64,000 nucleotides of DNA from JAKPUX01 sp035353815 (GTDB taxonomy: Bacteria; Zhuqueibacterota; Zhuqueibacteria; Residuimicrobiales; Residuimicrobiaceae), in assembly GCA_035353815.1 (NCBI GenBank), contig DAOQAG010000012.1:1-64000 (forward strand), written 5' to 3'. Made by a program: the position numbers and the translations under genes. Shown piece by piece: positions 23,892 to 33,700 of the stretch. The notes under the pieces are model-generated. The model did not search any database and was not told where the DNA came from. It was given only the letters and a program-made list of their open reading frames with translations. Position 1 is the first letter of the stretch; every line of letters starts with the position of its first letter.

Positions 23892-25322
23892 ATGTCCAAT
23901 TCTATCCCCGATCCGGGCGCCATTTCACGGCGCAAGTTTTTGATGGGCAGTGCTGCCGCAGCTACGGCCCTGACCATGGCCCCCAAAGAGGTTTTCGCCA
24001 AAGAGAAGAAAAAATCACCCAGCGACAAACTGAACATCGCCTGCATCGGGGTGGGCGGCAAAGGCAGCTCGGACATCACGGATGCAGCCACCGAAAACAT
24101 TGTCGCCCTCTGCGACGTGGACGACGAAAAATATGCCGATCTTTTCAATCACTGCAAGGAGAACCGGCCGGAAGCCCTGCCAATGCTGGAAAAAGCCAAG
24201 CGCTACAAGGATTACCGCATCATGCTCGCGGAGAATGAAAAGATCATCGATGCGGTCACGGTCAGCACCCCCGACCACAGCCATGCCCCGGCCGCCATGC
24301 TCGCCCTCAAGATGAAAAAGCATGTCTGGGTGCAAAAGCCCCTCACCCACACCGTCCATGAGGCCCGGCTGCTGGCCGAAGAGGCTGCCCGCCAGGGCGT
24401 GACGACCCAGATGGGGAACCAGGGACACGCCTCCGAGGACGCCCGGCTGATGAATGAATGGATCTGGGACGGCGCCATCGGCGATGTGCGCGAGGTCCAT
24501 GTCTGGTCCAACCGTCCGATCTGGCCTCAGGGGGTGGAGGCGCCGACCGCCATTCCCTCGGTACCCCCCTCGCTCGACTGGAACCTCTGGCTCGGCCCGG
24601 CCGCCTGGCGGCCCTATCATCCGGACCTCTGCCATTTTGTCTGGCGCGGCTGGTATGATTTCGGCACCGGCGCCATCGGCGATATGGGGGCCCATATCAT
24701 CGACCATCCCTTCTGGGCCCTCAATCTTGGGCGCCCGCAATTCGTCCACGCCTCCTCCACGGAATTGAAATCGACCTCCTATCCGGCCGCAGAGATCATC
24801 ACCTATTATTTCCCGGAGCGCCCCGGTCATCCCGAGGCGGAAAGCTATGGCATCCAGCCCAAAATCGGCTTCCCGGCGGTCAAGATGGTCTGGTACGATG
24901 GCGGATTGACTCCACCGCGCTTCAAGGAACTCGAAGCCGGCCGCAAAATGGGCTCGGGAAAGGGCGGCGTGATCTATTATGGCGACAAGGGCATCCTGAT
25001 GAGCAGCGAGTATGGCTCCAGTCCGAGGCTCATCCCCGAAACCAGTATGCAGGCGTATACCCGTCCGGAGAAAAAGATCCCGCGCGTCAAAGGTCATATG
25101 GAGGACTGGATCGATTCCTGCAAGGCCGGCAAAAAGTCCTTCACGGATTTCAGCTATGCCGGTCCCCTCACCGAGACCATGCTCCTGGGGTGTATCGCCG
25201 TGCGCTGCGCCAAAGAGGCCAACATGCTCCTCGAATATGATGCGGTCAAGGGCCAGTTCACCAATTATCCCGATGCCAACGCGCTGCTCACCAAGAGCTA
25301 TCGCGATGGCTGGGGCCTGTAG
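23892..25322 (+). CDS. Tat-exported Gfo/Idh/MocA-family oxidoreductase
   Basis: A 476-residue NAD(P)-type oxidoreductase. The twin-arginine signal SRRKFLMGSAAAATALTMAP is at residues about 12-31, so the folded enzyme is sent to the periplasm, probably with its cofactor bound. A Rossmann fold with GVGGKGSSD follows, and the family's VQKPLTHTVHEARLLAEEA motif has the expected EKP-like lysine as QKP. The C-terminal domain has the large insertion common in the planctomycete/FCB secreted group. Two ATGs lie six bases apart; the one at 23892 has the better spacing to GAGGAG. It starts an operon with a second family member, DoxX and a discoidin-like protein. Confidence 0.9.
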   Translation: MSNSIPDPGAISRRKFLMGSAAAATALTMAPKEVFAKEKKKSPSDKLNIACIGVGGKGSSDITDAATENIVALCDVDDEKYADLFNHCKENRPEALPMLEKAKRYKDYRIMLAENEKIIDAVTVSTPDHSHAPAAMLALKMKKHVWVQKPLTHTVHEARLLAEEAARQGVTTQMGNQGHASEDARLMNEWIWDGAIGDVREVHVWSNRPIWPQGVEAPTAIPSVPPSLDWNLWLGPAAWRPYHPDLCHFVWRGWYDFGTGAIGDMGAHIIDHPFWALNLGRPQFVHASSTELKSTSYPAAEIITYYFPERPGHPEAESYGIQPKIGFPAVKMVWYDGGLTPPRFKELEAGRKMGSGKGGVIYYGDKGILMSSEYGSSPRLIPETSMQAYTRPEKKIPRVKGHMEDWIDSCKAGKKSFTDFSYAGPLTETMLLGCIAVRCAKEANMLLEYDAVKGQFTNYPDANALLTKSYRDGWGL

Positions 25323-25334
25323 GGGTAGCGGATC

Positions 25335-26765
25335 ATGAAGGAGAAGAATTCCAGCACGGATTCGACGGTCCCCGCAGCAAAATCCGGAAAAAAGATCGGC
25401 CGGCGGGATTTTCTGCAGGGGCTGGCTGGGGTGCCGGTGCTCGGCGCTTTTACCCTGGCAGCCCTGAAACAGGAATCCTATCGCCGGGCGGCTCGAGCCC
25501 GCAAGGCCGCGGCCGCCGGCGGGGGAGAGGCCCCTGCCGAGCTTCATGTCGCGCTGATCGGGGTCGGCGCCCAGGGGAGCGTCCTCCTCAACTCCATGCT
25601 CAAGATCCCCGGCCTGCGCTTCCAGGCGGTCTGCGACATCTGGACCGACTACAACCTCAAGCGCGCTGGCAACCTGCTGAAAAAGTACGGCCATGAAGCC
25701 GCGCTCTACCAGGACTACCGGGAGATGCTCGATAAGGAGAAGGGGCTGGATGCGGTGGTCATCGCCACCCCCGATTTCTGGCACGCCGAGCATGCGGTCG
25801 CCTGCCTGCGGGCGGGATTGAACGTCTATTGCGAAAAAGAGATGTCCAACTCCCTGGAGGGCGCACGGCAGATGGTCCTGGCGGCTCGCGAGACCGGCAA
25901 GCTGCTGCAGATCGGCCACCAGCGCCGCAGCAATCCGCGCTACCGCTTTTGCCACGATGTCCTGCTCAAGGAGATCGCTCTGATCGGCCGGCCGGTGACG
26001 GCCTTCGGCCAGTGGAACCGCTCGGCCGCCCCGGAACTGGGATGGCCGAAAAAGTACGAGATTCCTCAGGCCCAGCTGCGCCGCTACGGCTTTGACTCCA
26101 TGGCCCAGTTCTGCAACTGGCGCTGGTACCGCAAACTGGGCGGCGGCCCGATCGTCGACCTGGGCTCCCACCAGATCGATATCTTTTCCTGGTTCCTGGG
26201 CGCCAACCCCAGCTCAGTCCAGGCCAGCGGTGGCACCGACTATTACCCCAAAGCCACCCATGAATGGTACGATACCGTCATGGCGACCTACGAGTACGCA
26301 ACACCGCTGGGCATCGTCCGCGCACACTACAAGACCCAGACCACCAATGGCAGTCTGGGTTACTTTGAGCAGTTTATGGGCGACCAGGGGACCCTGCTCA
26401 TCTCCGAATCGGCTGGCATGGGCTCGGTCTATCGGGAAAAAGCCAATGCCCCGTCCTGGGACGAGTACGTGCGCAAGGGTTACCTTACCGAACCCAAACT
26501 GGTGGAAGTCAAGGCCGAGGAGGAGAGCGACGCCCTCGACGTCCGCGAGACCATCTCCCCGGACGAGCACAAGATCGCGCTGGCCTTCAATGATCCTTAC
26601 CACAAGCCCCATCTCGAGAATTTTTTCAATGCCGTGCGCGGCAAGGGAAGCCTTAACTGTCCGCCTGAAGTAGCCTATGAATCGGCTGTTGCCGTGCTCA
26701 AGGTCAATGAAGCGGTGGAGGCCAGAAGAACGCTCGATTTCAGCCCGGAGGAATTTCGCATCTGA
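25335..26765 (+). CDS. Tat-exported Gfo/Idh/MocA-family oxidoreductase
   Basis: A 476-residue paralogue of the upstream gene. GRRDFLQGLAGVPVLGAFTL (residues about 21-40) is a twin-arginine signal, followed by a lysine/alanine-rich linker. The Rossmann glycine motif is ALIGVGAQGSVLL, and VYCEKEMSNSLEGARQMV is the family's catalytic EKP-like motif with an unusual EKE. A WYRKLGGGPIVDLGSHQID segment carries the catalytic-site GSH motif. It probably oxidises a sugar or polyol at C3 or C1 in the periplasm with a bound cofactor. The stop overlaps the DoxX start by one base (TGATG), so the two are coupled. Confidence 0.9.
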   Translation: MKEKNSSTDSTVPAAKSGKKIGRRDFLQGLAGVPVLGAFTLAALKQESYRRAARARKAAAAGGGEAPAELHVALIGVGAQGSVLLNSMLKIPGLRFQAVCDIWTDYNLKRAGNLLKKYGHEAALYQDYREMLDKEKGLDAVVIATPDFWHAEHAVACLRAGLNVYCEKEMSNSLEGARQMVLAARETGKLLQIGHQRRSNPRYRFCHDVLLKEIALIGRPVTAFGQWNRSAAPELGWPKKYEIPQAQLRRYGFDSMAQFCNWRWYRKLGGGPIVDLGSHQIDIFSWFLGANPSSVQASGGTDYYPKATHEWYDTVMATYEYATPLGIVRAHYKTQTTNGSLGYFEQFMGDQGTLLISESAGMGSVYREKANAPSWDEYVRKGYLTEPKLVEVKAEEESDALDVRETISPDEHKIALAFNDPYHKPHLENFFNAVRGKGSLNCPPEVAYESAVAVLKVNEAVEARRTLDFSPEEFRI

Positions 26766-27247
26766 TGAAAGAGACTCGCTTATCCGGCCTGCAGTGGACT
26801 CTCCTGACGGCCCTGCGCATGGTCATCGGCTGGCATTACCTCTATGAAGGAGTCGCCAAACTCATCAAGGGGAACTGGTCGGCCTATGGCTTTCTCATGG
26901 AGTCCAAATGGATCCTGGCGGGCTTTTTCCACAGCCTGGCCGGGAACAGCGCTGTGCTTGCGGTCGTTAATACCCTGAACATATGGGGCCTGATTCTCAT
27001 CGGCCTCGGCCTTATCCTTGGCCTCTTCACCCGGCTGGCCGCAGGCGCAGGTATCCTGCTCATCCTGCTCTATTATGTCTGCAATCCGCCCTTCGTGGGG
27101 CTCTTTTACAGCATTCCCATGGAGGGCCATTATCTCTTCATCAACAAAAATCTGGTCGAGCTCACGGCTTTGCTGGTGCTGAGCGTCATTCCCACCCAGC
27201 AGGTCGCCGGACTCGACCGGCTGCTCTACAAACTCTGGAAAAAGTGA
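26765..27247 (+). CDS. DoxX-family membrane protein
   Basis: A 160-residue protein with four predicted membrane helices (about 15-30, 58-75, 80-105 and 128-145) and the family's RMVIGWHYLYEGVAKLIKGN opening, including the conserved Glu and Lys. DoxX proteins are thought to interact with quinones; the archaeal DoxDA form is a thiosulfate:quinone oxidoreductase subunit. Here a natural inference is that it couples electrons from the Tat-exported Gfo/Idh/MocA enzymes to the membrane. It overlaps the upstream stop by one base. Confidence 0.85.
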   Translation: MKETRLSGLQWTLLTALRMVIGWHYLYEGVAKLIKGNWSAYGFLMESKWILAGFFHSLAGNSAVLAVVNTLNIWGLILIGLGLILGLFTRLAAGAGILLILLYYVCNPPFVGLFYSIPMEGHYLFINKNLVELTALLVLSVIPTQQVAGLDRLLYKLWKK

Positions 27248-27274
27248 TCGATTACGTTAGTGGAGATGTATGCC

Positions 27275-27946
27275 ATGAAGTCTGTTAAAGTATCTGCCCT
27301 TGTCCTCGGGGCCCTGATTCTCACCCTCACCATCGCGGCCGCGGCACAGGATCTGAAACCGGTCGCGATCAAGCTGCCCAAACCGAAATTCGTCGGCACC
27401 CCGCAAAATCTCAAGGTGCCGAACCTTGAAAAACCCCTCGGCAAAGCGCGCGAACCCTTCCTGGCCCCTGCCGGAACGGCCAATGTGGCCCTGCACAAGC
27501 CGGTCACTTCCAGCGACATGCAGCCGGTCATCGGCGAACTCGAAATGATCACCGATGGCGACAAGGAGGCGGAGGACGGCAGCTATGTGGAACTCGGCCC
27601 CATGGTGCAGCATGTCACTATCGATCTCAAGGCCCGTTATACCATTTATGCGGTCTTGCTCTGGCACTACCACAAGCAGCCCACCGTCTACTTTGATGTG
27701 ATCGTTCAGGTCGCCGATGATCCCGCTTTCAAGAACGGCGTCAAGACCATCTTCAATAACGACCACGACAATACTGCCAAACTCGGCATGGGAACCGACA
27801 AAAACTATATCGAGACCGCCGAAGGCAAGCTGATCGACGCCAAGGGCGTTCAGGGACGCTATGTGCGCTGCCTGAGCAATGGCAATACCGGCAATGACCT
27901 CAACCACTATACCGAGGTAGAAGTCTACGGCCTGCCGGTACAATAA
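27275..27946 (+). CDS. Exported discoidin (F5/8 type C)-like protein
   Basis: A 223-residue exported protein. MKSVKVSALVLGALILTLTI opens a signal peptide ending near AAAAQ. A Lys/Pro-rich spacer (residues about 27-65) follows. Residues about 68-222 look like a discoidin-like beta sandwich (NVALHKPVTSSDMQP, DGDKEAEDGSYVELGP, GRYVRCLSNGN, DLNHYTEVEVYGLPV), the fold used for binding carbohydrate. ATG at 27275 was chosen for its GGAG nine bases upstream. It ends the Gfo/Idh-DoxX operon. It may hold the operon's oxidoreductases near a glycan. Confidence 0.7.
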   Translation: MKSVKVSALVLGALILTLTIAAAAQDLKPVAIKLPKPKFVGTPQNLKVPNLEKPLGKAREPFLAPAGTANVALHKPVTSSDMQPVIGELEMITDGDKEAEDGSYVELGPMVQHVTIDLKARYTIYAVLLWHYHKQPTVYFDVIVQVADDPAFKNGVKTIFNNDHDNTAKLGMGTDKNYIETAEGKLIDAKGVQGRYVRCLSNGNTGNDLNHYTEVEVYGLPVQ

Positions 27947-27976
27947 ATCCGCTCTTTCCGGTGCTTTTGGCGGGTG

Positions 27977-28045
27977 AATGGCCCGGTCGACAAAGACCTC
28001 AATCCCTCTGCCGAGGTGTAAGTCTATGGCTTGCCGGTGCAGAAC
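27977..28045 (+). pseudogene. Degenerate copy of the 3' end of the discoidin-like gene
   Basis: About 69 bases after the stop of the gene at 27275 repeat its last codons at an offset of about 98-99 bp: AATGGC..., then ...CCTCAA, GCCGAGGT, AGTCTATGG and TTGCCGGTGCAG. The copy has an internal stop and an indel. It is therefore a decayed duplication of the C-terminal tail, not a gene. Confidence 0.6.
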
Positions 28046-28082
28046 ATTCGCCCGCTCCGGATCCTTGACCGCGTAAATTAAC

Positions 28083-28110
28083 AAATGCCCTTCCTCACAG
28101 GAGGGCATTT
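28083..28110. terminator. Hairpin before the Agl23-like gene
   Basis: AAATGCCC (28083-28090) pairs with GGGCATTT (28103-28110), extended by TCCT/AGGA, giving a stem of about 12 bp with a small loop. No U-run follows, so it may stabilise the 3' end of the upstream operon. It covers an ATG at 28085 that would otherwise look like the start of the next gene. Confidence 0.5.
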
Positions 28111-28123
28111 GCATTGGGACAGA

Positions 28124-29707
28124 ATGGCTGCAAAGCGAACCGAAATTATCCTCTGGCTTTTCGTCCTGCTGCTGGCGGCCGGACTGCGGTTGCCGCATCT
28201 CGCCCGGCGGCCGATGCATACCGATGAGGCCGTGCATGCCATCAAGTTCGCCGCCCTGCTCGAGGAGGGCCACTATCTCTATGATGCGCGCGAATACCAC
28301 GGCCCGGCCCTCTATTATTTCACCCTGATCCCGGCCTGCCTGCGCGGTCAGACCTCCCTGGCGGCACTGGATGAGACCACATTGCGTCTCGTCCCGGTCT
28401 GCTTCGGCCTCGGACTCGTCCTCCTGCCCCTGCTGCTGCGACCCTTCATCGGCGGTGCCGCCACCCTGGCCGCCGCATTCGCTGCTGCCCTTTCCCCCAT
28501 GCTGGTCTTTTACAGCCGCTATTATATCCAGGAGGTGCTCCTGGTCTTTTTCGCGGCCCTCACCCTGATCTGCATCGGGCGCTATCTGCTTAGGCCGCAG
28601 CGCGGCTGGATCCTCGGCGCCGGCGCGGCCCTGGGCGTGCTGCACGCCACCAAGGAGACGGATATCCTGATCCTGGCCGCCGCGGCCTTGGCGGCGTTCA
28701 TGACCGCAGGGCCGCGGCACCTGCCGGGTAGCCGGCTTCGGCGCGATATCCTGCTCGGGCTCGCCGTGGCGCTCGGCGTTACTACGCTGATGTTTACCGC
28801 GGGCTTGTCTCATCCTGCGGGCTTGCTCGACAGCTTTCGGGCCTATGGTGGCTATGTACAGCGCGGTACCGGCCAAACCGTGCACATCCAGGGATGGTCC
28901 TATTACTTCCGCTTGCTCTTCTGGTGGCATGAGCCGGGCCATCCCTGGTGGAGCGAAATCTGGATCGTGCCCTTCCTGGCGGCAGCGATCTGGTCCGCCT
29001 GGCCTTCCAGGAAGGATCGTTCGCCGGAATCTATTCTTAGACGATTCATGATATATTTTACTTTAATTCTCACGATCCTGTTTTGCCTGTTGCCCTATAA
29101 AACCCCCTGGAATGCTCTGGGATTTTACTACTCCGCCCTGCTCCTTGCCGGCATTGGCTGGGCCTGGTTGGCCAAACGATCGAAGAGATGGCATATTATA
29201 GTACTTGTTTTCATCGGTGCCTCCGGTCTGCTGCTGTTGCGCCAGGCGCTGCAGCTCAACGGCGATGCAGAGTGCGATCCCGGCAACCCCTGGGTCTACG
29301 CGCATCCGGGTCCTGATGTCGCGCGCATCACCGCGGCCGTGCAAGCCGCCGCCCAGGCCAGCCCGGAGGGCGCGCAAATGCCCCTCCAGGTCAGCGTCAT
29401 CGGCAGTGAGTATTGGCCCTTGCCATGGACCCTGCGCGCGCTCGTCAATATCACCTGGCTGGATCGCCTGAATCCCGGCCGACCGGCGGCGCCGGTGGTC
29501 CTCATCTCCCCGGACCAGGAGGCCGCCTTGCTGCAGCAGCTCTACGAAACGCCACCCCCGGGAGAACGCTCCCTCTATCTGCCCCTGTGGCAGGAGTACA
29601 CCGAACTCCGGCCCGGCCAGGAGATCCGTGGCTATATCCGCAAGGATTTGTACGATCTGCTCGAACCAGCGGCTCTGAGGGCTGCCGGAGAAGCCGATGC
29701 GAGATGA
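28124..29707 (+). CDS. Agl23-like membrane glycosyltransferase (GT39/ArnT superfamily)
   Basis: A 527-residue polytopic protein with about ten membrane helices. MHTDEAVHAIKFA (around residue 30) supplies the catalytic aspartate of the GT-C fold, and YHGPALYYF is the conserved periplasmic motif of the 'flippase activity-associated Agl23' family. It should transfer a sugar from a lipid-phosphate carrier to a glycan or protein on the outer face of the inner membrane. ATG at 28124 is preferred because an upstream ATG at 28085 lies inside a hairpin without a ribosome-binding site. Its end overlaps the ApbE gene by 11 bases. Confidence 0.8.
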   Translation: MAAKRTEIILWLFVLLLAAGLRLPHLARRPMHTDEAVHAIKFAALLEEGHYLYDAREYHGPALYYFTLIPACLRGQTSLAALDETTLRLVPVCFGLGLVLLPLLLRPFIGGAATLAAAFAAALSPMLVFYSRYYIQEVLLVFFAALTLICIGRYLLRPQRGWILGAGAALGVLHATKETDILILAAAALAAFMTAGPRHLPGSRLRRDILLGLAVALGVTTLMFTAGLSHPAGLLDSFRAYGGYVQRGTGQTVHIQGWSYYFRLLFWWHEPGHPWWSEIWIVPFLAAAIWSAWPSRKDRSPESILRRFMIYFTLILTILFCLLPYKTPWNALGFYYSALLLAGIGWAWLAKRSKRWHIIVLVFIGASGLLLLRQALQLNGDAECDPGNPWVYAHPGPDVARITAAVQAAAQASPEGAQMPLQVSVIGSEYWPLPWTLRALVNITWLDRLNPGRPAAPVVLISPDQEAALLQQLYETPPPGERSLYLPLWQEYTELRPGQEIRGYIRKDLYDLLEPAALRAAGEADAR

Positions 29708-30707
29708 CCGCAGCGCCGCAGCCTGTAGCGCAGCAGACCGGAGCGCCGCAGCTCACAGCGACGCAGATCAGAGCTTTGCAGCTCACAGCGACGCAGACCA
29801 GACCGCCGCAGCCCGCAGCGAACTCTGCTTTTCCTGCAAGGCGATGGGCACGGAATTCGCCATTCAGATCAACCATCCGGATGGCACCTATGCCGGGCAG
29901 GCCGCCTGGGAGGCCTTTCGCCTGCTCGAAGAGATCGAGGCGGAGCTGAGCCGTTTCCTGCCCAACAGCGATATCACTCGGCTCAACCTGCTGCCGCCGG
30001 GTCGGACCATGATCCTGGGCGGGCATGCCATGGCCTGTCTGCAGCAGGCGTGCGCAGTTTACTCGGCGACAAACCGGGCTTTTGATGTGACGGCGGGCAT
30101 TTTGAAGGATCTCTGGCTGCCGGATTCGACCTGGGCGGGGAGCCTGCGCCGTTGGGCCAGGTCAAACCAGATGGCGCTGGGCATGGAACATCTGGTGATC
30201 TCCGCCCCGGAGGGGACCATTGGCAAGGAAGCACCGGTGCAGGTGGACCTCGGTGCCATTGGCAAGGGCTATGCGGTGGAGCAGCTGGCGCAACGGCTGG
30301 AAGAATGGGGAATCAGCGATTTTCTTATTCACGGCGGGCGAAGTTCGGTGGTTGCGCGTGGCTGCGCGCCGGGGCAGGCCGGCTGGCCGGTGCGCATGCA
30401 GCACCCGCAGCGGCGTGGGGCCGTGTTGGCGCGCTTTGAACTGCGGGATCGGGCACTCGGCGCGTCGGGAATTGAAAAAGGGCGGCATATCATCGATCCC
30501 CGCAGCAAACGGCCTGCATCCGGCGCCCTCGCCGCCTGGGTCATCGCCCCCGAGGCGGCGCTGGCCGACGCCCTCTCCACGGCCTTTATGATCCTTACCG
30601 CGGAGGCAATTGACGAGTGCCTGGCGGCAAGGAGGGAAGTGGGGGCCTGTCTTCTCTGCGCCGGCGTGGCCGAACCGCAATGGATCAACTGGCCGGCGGC
30701 GCGCTGA
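29697..30707 (+). CDS. ApbE-family FAD:protein FMN transferase with repeat N-terminus
   Basis: A 336-residue flavin transferase that attaches FMN to threonine residues of respiratory or redox proteins. The core (residues about 50-330) has the family's MGTEFAIQINHP opening, VDLGAIGKGYAVE, FLIHGGRSSVVARG and the DALSTAFMI motif. It lacks a lipoprotein signal. Instead the first 45 residues are imperfect 10-residue repeats of the type AAAHSDADQS, encoded by 30-bp tandem repeats. GGAG six bases before ATG at 29697 supports the long start; a second ATG at 29844 begins exactly at the conserved core. The gene overlaps the Agl23-like gene by 11 bases. Confidence 0.88.
   Translation: MRDDRSAAACSAADRSAAAHSDADQSFAAHSDADQTAAARSELCFSCKAMGTEFAIQINHPDGTYAGQAAWEAFRLLEEIEAELSRFLPNSDITRLNLLPPGRTMILGGHAMACLQQACAVYSATNRAFDVTAGILKDLWLPDSTWAGSLRRWARSNQMALGMEHLVISAPEGTIGKEAPVQVDLGAIGKGYAVEQLAQRLEEWGISDFLIHGGRSSVVARGCAPGQAGWPVRMQHPQRRGAVLARFELRDRALGASGIEKGRHIIDPRSKRPASGALAAWVIAPEAALADALSTAFMILTAEAIDECLAARREVGACLLCAGVAEPQWINWPAAR
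29715..29834 (+). repeat. 30-bp tandem repeats in the 5' end of the ApbE-like gene
   Basis: Four units of 30 bp (starting at about 29715, 29745, 29775 and 29805), the second and third sharing GCAGCTCACAGCGACGCAGA. Each codes for a 10-residue unit of Ala, Ser, His, Asp and Gln. The last unit is the most degenerate and blends into the conserved core. Confidence 0.75.
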
Positions 30708-30737
30708 TCCGGGTGGCTCCGCTGCTCGGGGGCCGGC

Positions 30738-33700
30738 TTATTCCAGTTTTACGTCAAGCCCGGTTTCGTGATAGCCGCGCTCGAAGATCTGATCATCCCG
30801 GAAAAGCGCCCACTGCGGAAAGCGCGGCAGCGCCTTCGCCATCTGGTAGAGCTCCAGGGCGCTGTTGGCCGCCAGAATGGTCACCATGTGCTGCGGGTTC
30901 TCCGGATTGGGAAGCACCACGGCCAGCCCCTCATTGGTGGCGTTGTAGGTTTTGCCCTGCCACGCGAACAGCCCGTTCCCGAGTTCCAGCCCGCACCTTT
31001 CTGCGATCGCTTTAACCCACGCATTATCCGCGGCACCCCCAAGAAGAAGGACATCGTGTTGCGCCATCTCTGTGCAGGAGAATTCGCAATCCTTGCGCAC
31101 CGGCAGGATGGTCTCGGTGATGCGGTCGGCCGCCGCCCTGGCAAAGCGCAGCGCGAGGGTATGGTTGGCTTCGATCTGGCGGCTGCTGCCATAGACGACC
31201 AGACTATGGTCCCAGTCGTCATAGAAATTGCTGAAGGTATAAAAGCGCTCCTGTGCGACGGGAAAGTCGTTCCCCGCATTGACGGTGAGTTCCAGGGGCT
31301 GCTCCTGCAGCTCCCAGCTCCATTCGTGATGCGCGCCGCTCACCAGGATCTTCTTCCAGATCGTCTTGTCTGCCGTCTGGATGCGCACCGAACCGGCGAG
31401 ACGGTAGGGATCGCCTTTCTGCTCGACGGTCAGCTGCAGCCGCCAGAGGCTGTCGGCCCGGGAGACACGGCACGACGGCAGCAGTTCGGGAAGATCCTCC
31501 CGGCCCGTCCATTGCGCGATGACTTGAGCTGCTGCGGCGCCGCCCGCCTCACGCGCCATCTCGCTAAAGCGCGCGGTCGAGACCTCCTGGCCCGCATAGG
31601 CCTCATGGAGGCGATTCATCAGGAGCGAAAAGGCGCGATTGCCCAGCTGCAGGCGCAGTTGATGCAGAAGAACCGTGCCGCGGCTGCGCGGGATGTAATA
31701 GTATTTGGTCTGGTGATAATCCTGGCGCGCCTGGGCCGGAACGAGGGAACCCTCCCGCGATTGCGTATAGAGCAGGCGGCAATGCAGCTCGGCCAGGTCG
31801 TTGGAAAGCTGCACACGCGCCTTGCCCGTATCCTTGGGCAAGCTGTTGAGCATCTGCCAGTAGGCGGCAGTGCCGCTGATCAGCCAGTTCTCGGCCGGTG
31901 AAGCCGGAAAGAGGGTATTGGCCCAAAGCAGCTCCGTCGGAAACCGGTAGAACGAATCGACCTCGGCGCTCTCGAGACTTTTTTCGCGGTTCTTGGCCGC
32001 AGCCTGCGGTTCCAGAGCGGCGATCATGCGCGTCAGGGTCAGCGGGGCGAAGGTGGTATAGCCGAGGGAGAGGCGCGGTATGGCCATCGGCAGATCGGGA
32101 ATGCGGCCGTTCTCATTGATGAACTGTTCACGGTAGGTCACCTTGCCATAGTGGGCCATGAACATCATCTGTTCCGCCATCGCGGAGGTTGTGATCTTGC
32201 CATCGCAGGCGTGGGGACGGTTGGTGGGGGAGGAGCCCAGCAGCTCCATGCTGATCCGGGCATCGATACGGCCGAAGTGCTGCTGATAGAATTTGTAGAA
32301 GGAGAGATCCCGGTCCCAGGGGCGGAAGCTGAGATCGAAGGGGGCGTTGTCGGGGTTGGCGATGTACTCCTTGCGGATATCAAGGGATTTGGGATTGTTG
32401 TCGCTCCAGTACCAGTCGTTCTGACCGTCGTAAAATTGCTTTTTGGAGCTGCGCCAGAGGGCCGCGGCGCGGGTGCCGAGGCAGAAAACGGCGATCTCAT
32501 CGTTCTTGCAGTCGCCGATGAGCCAGTCGTTGGTGTACATGCCGTTGTTGCGCGTCGAGAGGAATTTGACCACATCATCGATCGACCGGGCATACTGTGC
32601 GGCCAGGCGGATGCGGTTGGACTGGGGGGTGCCTTCGGGATTCCAGGGGGTCTGGCTGACGGTGGTTTCACCGATCATGATGCCGGCGGCATTGATATAG
32701 AAATCGGCACCGGAATGGATGCCACCGGGAAAGGTCTCAAAGACCAGCCGCTCGCCCTTTTCGGGCACAAGATCGACAATCACGTCCCACTCCGGTCCCA
32801 TGTAGCCGTTCCACATGAAGAGCTGGCCGAAGACAATGCGATGATCGGCCGTCGCAGAGGCGTTGGCCAGAAAAGAGGAGCACTTGTGCAGTCGCTCCGG
32901 GAGATCGAGCTGATCCTCCGGGCCCTTGAAACGTTGGCCGCTGAGTTGGTGCGGCGTGGCCCGCACGGCATCCCAGGCATAGGAGAGGTCGATATAGGAG
33001 TTGATGGTCACAATGTCGAGCAGCTCGATGGGACGGTCAAAAAGCATAACTCCCGCTCTTTTGGCGCCCTCCGCGATGCCCTGCATCTCTTCCATGAACT
33101 CGGTCTCGTATTTGCGCAAGAAGAGTAGATCGACCTGGCTGCGCAGGTCGCGCCACGCCATGGCGGGATTGTCTTTGTTGCGGCTGATCGCCAGCTTGTT
33201 GATAAAGGTTTTGATCTCCTGGGCAAGGAGCGTGCCGTACTGCAATCCGCGGGCGTAGGGAGCGCCCTCGATATGGAGGAAGGTCCAGCCCTGCTCTTCG
33301 AAGCGGAAGGCCTTTCCCTGCCAGCGGATGCGTTCCGCCGGGATAAATGCCGTAATATCGTCGACGGCCGTGATCTCGATATCATCGAACCAGGCCTCGC
33401 CGCTCGCACTGCCGCGGTAACCGAGGCGCAGCTCGACCCGGTCGCTAGCCTGCGCGGCGAAGAAGAGCGCCTCGCTGCGCTGCCACTCCTGATCCCCTCC
33501 AATCGGCCGCGACCAGGCGGTGATGGGCATGGCGGCCATGCGCAGGCAGGCCGGGAGCGGCGTCGGATACTGTTGCGCCGAGTCGGTGTGGACGCCCGTG
33601 GTGCGGATCCAGCCGCTCAGGCGATAGAGCTTGCCCACCTCGAGCGCCACTGGATCGGACAGGACGGCCGACTGCTGCGGTGCAGCATGGCGGAGGTGCA

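Noticed and set aside
24015..26171. A 718-codon minus-strand frame over the Gfo/Idh/MocA genes
   Set aside because: It is antisense to two genes with clear family motifs, signals and ribosome-binding sites. Long antisense frames are common in GC-rich DNA.
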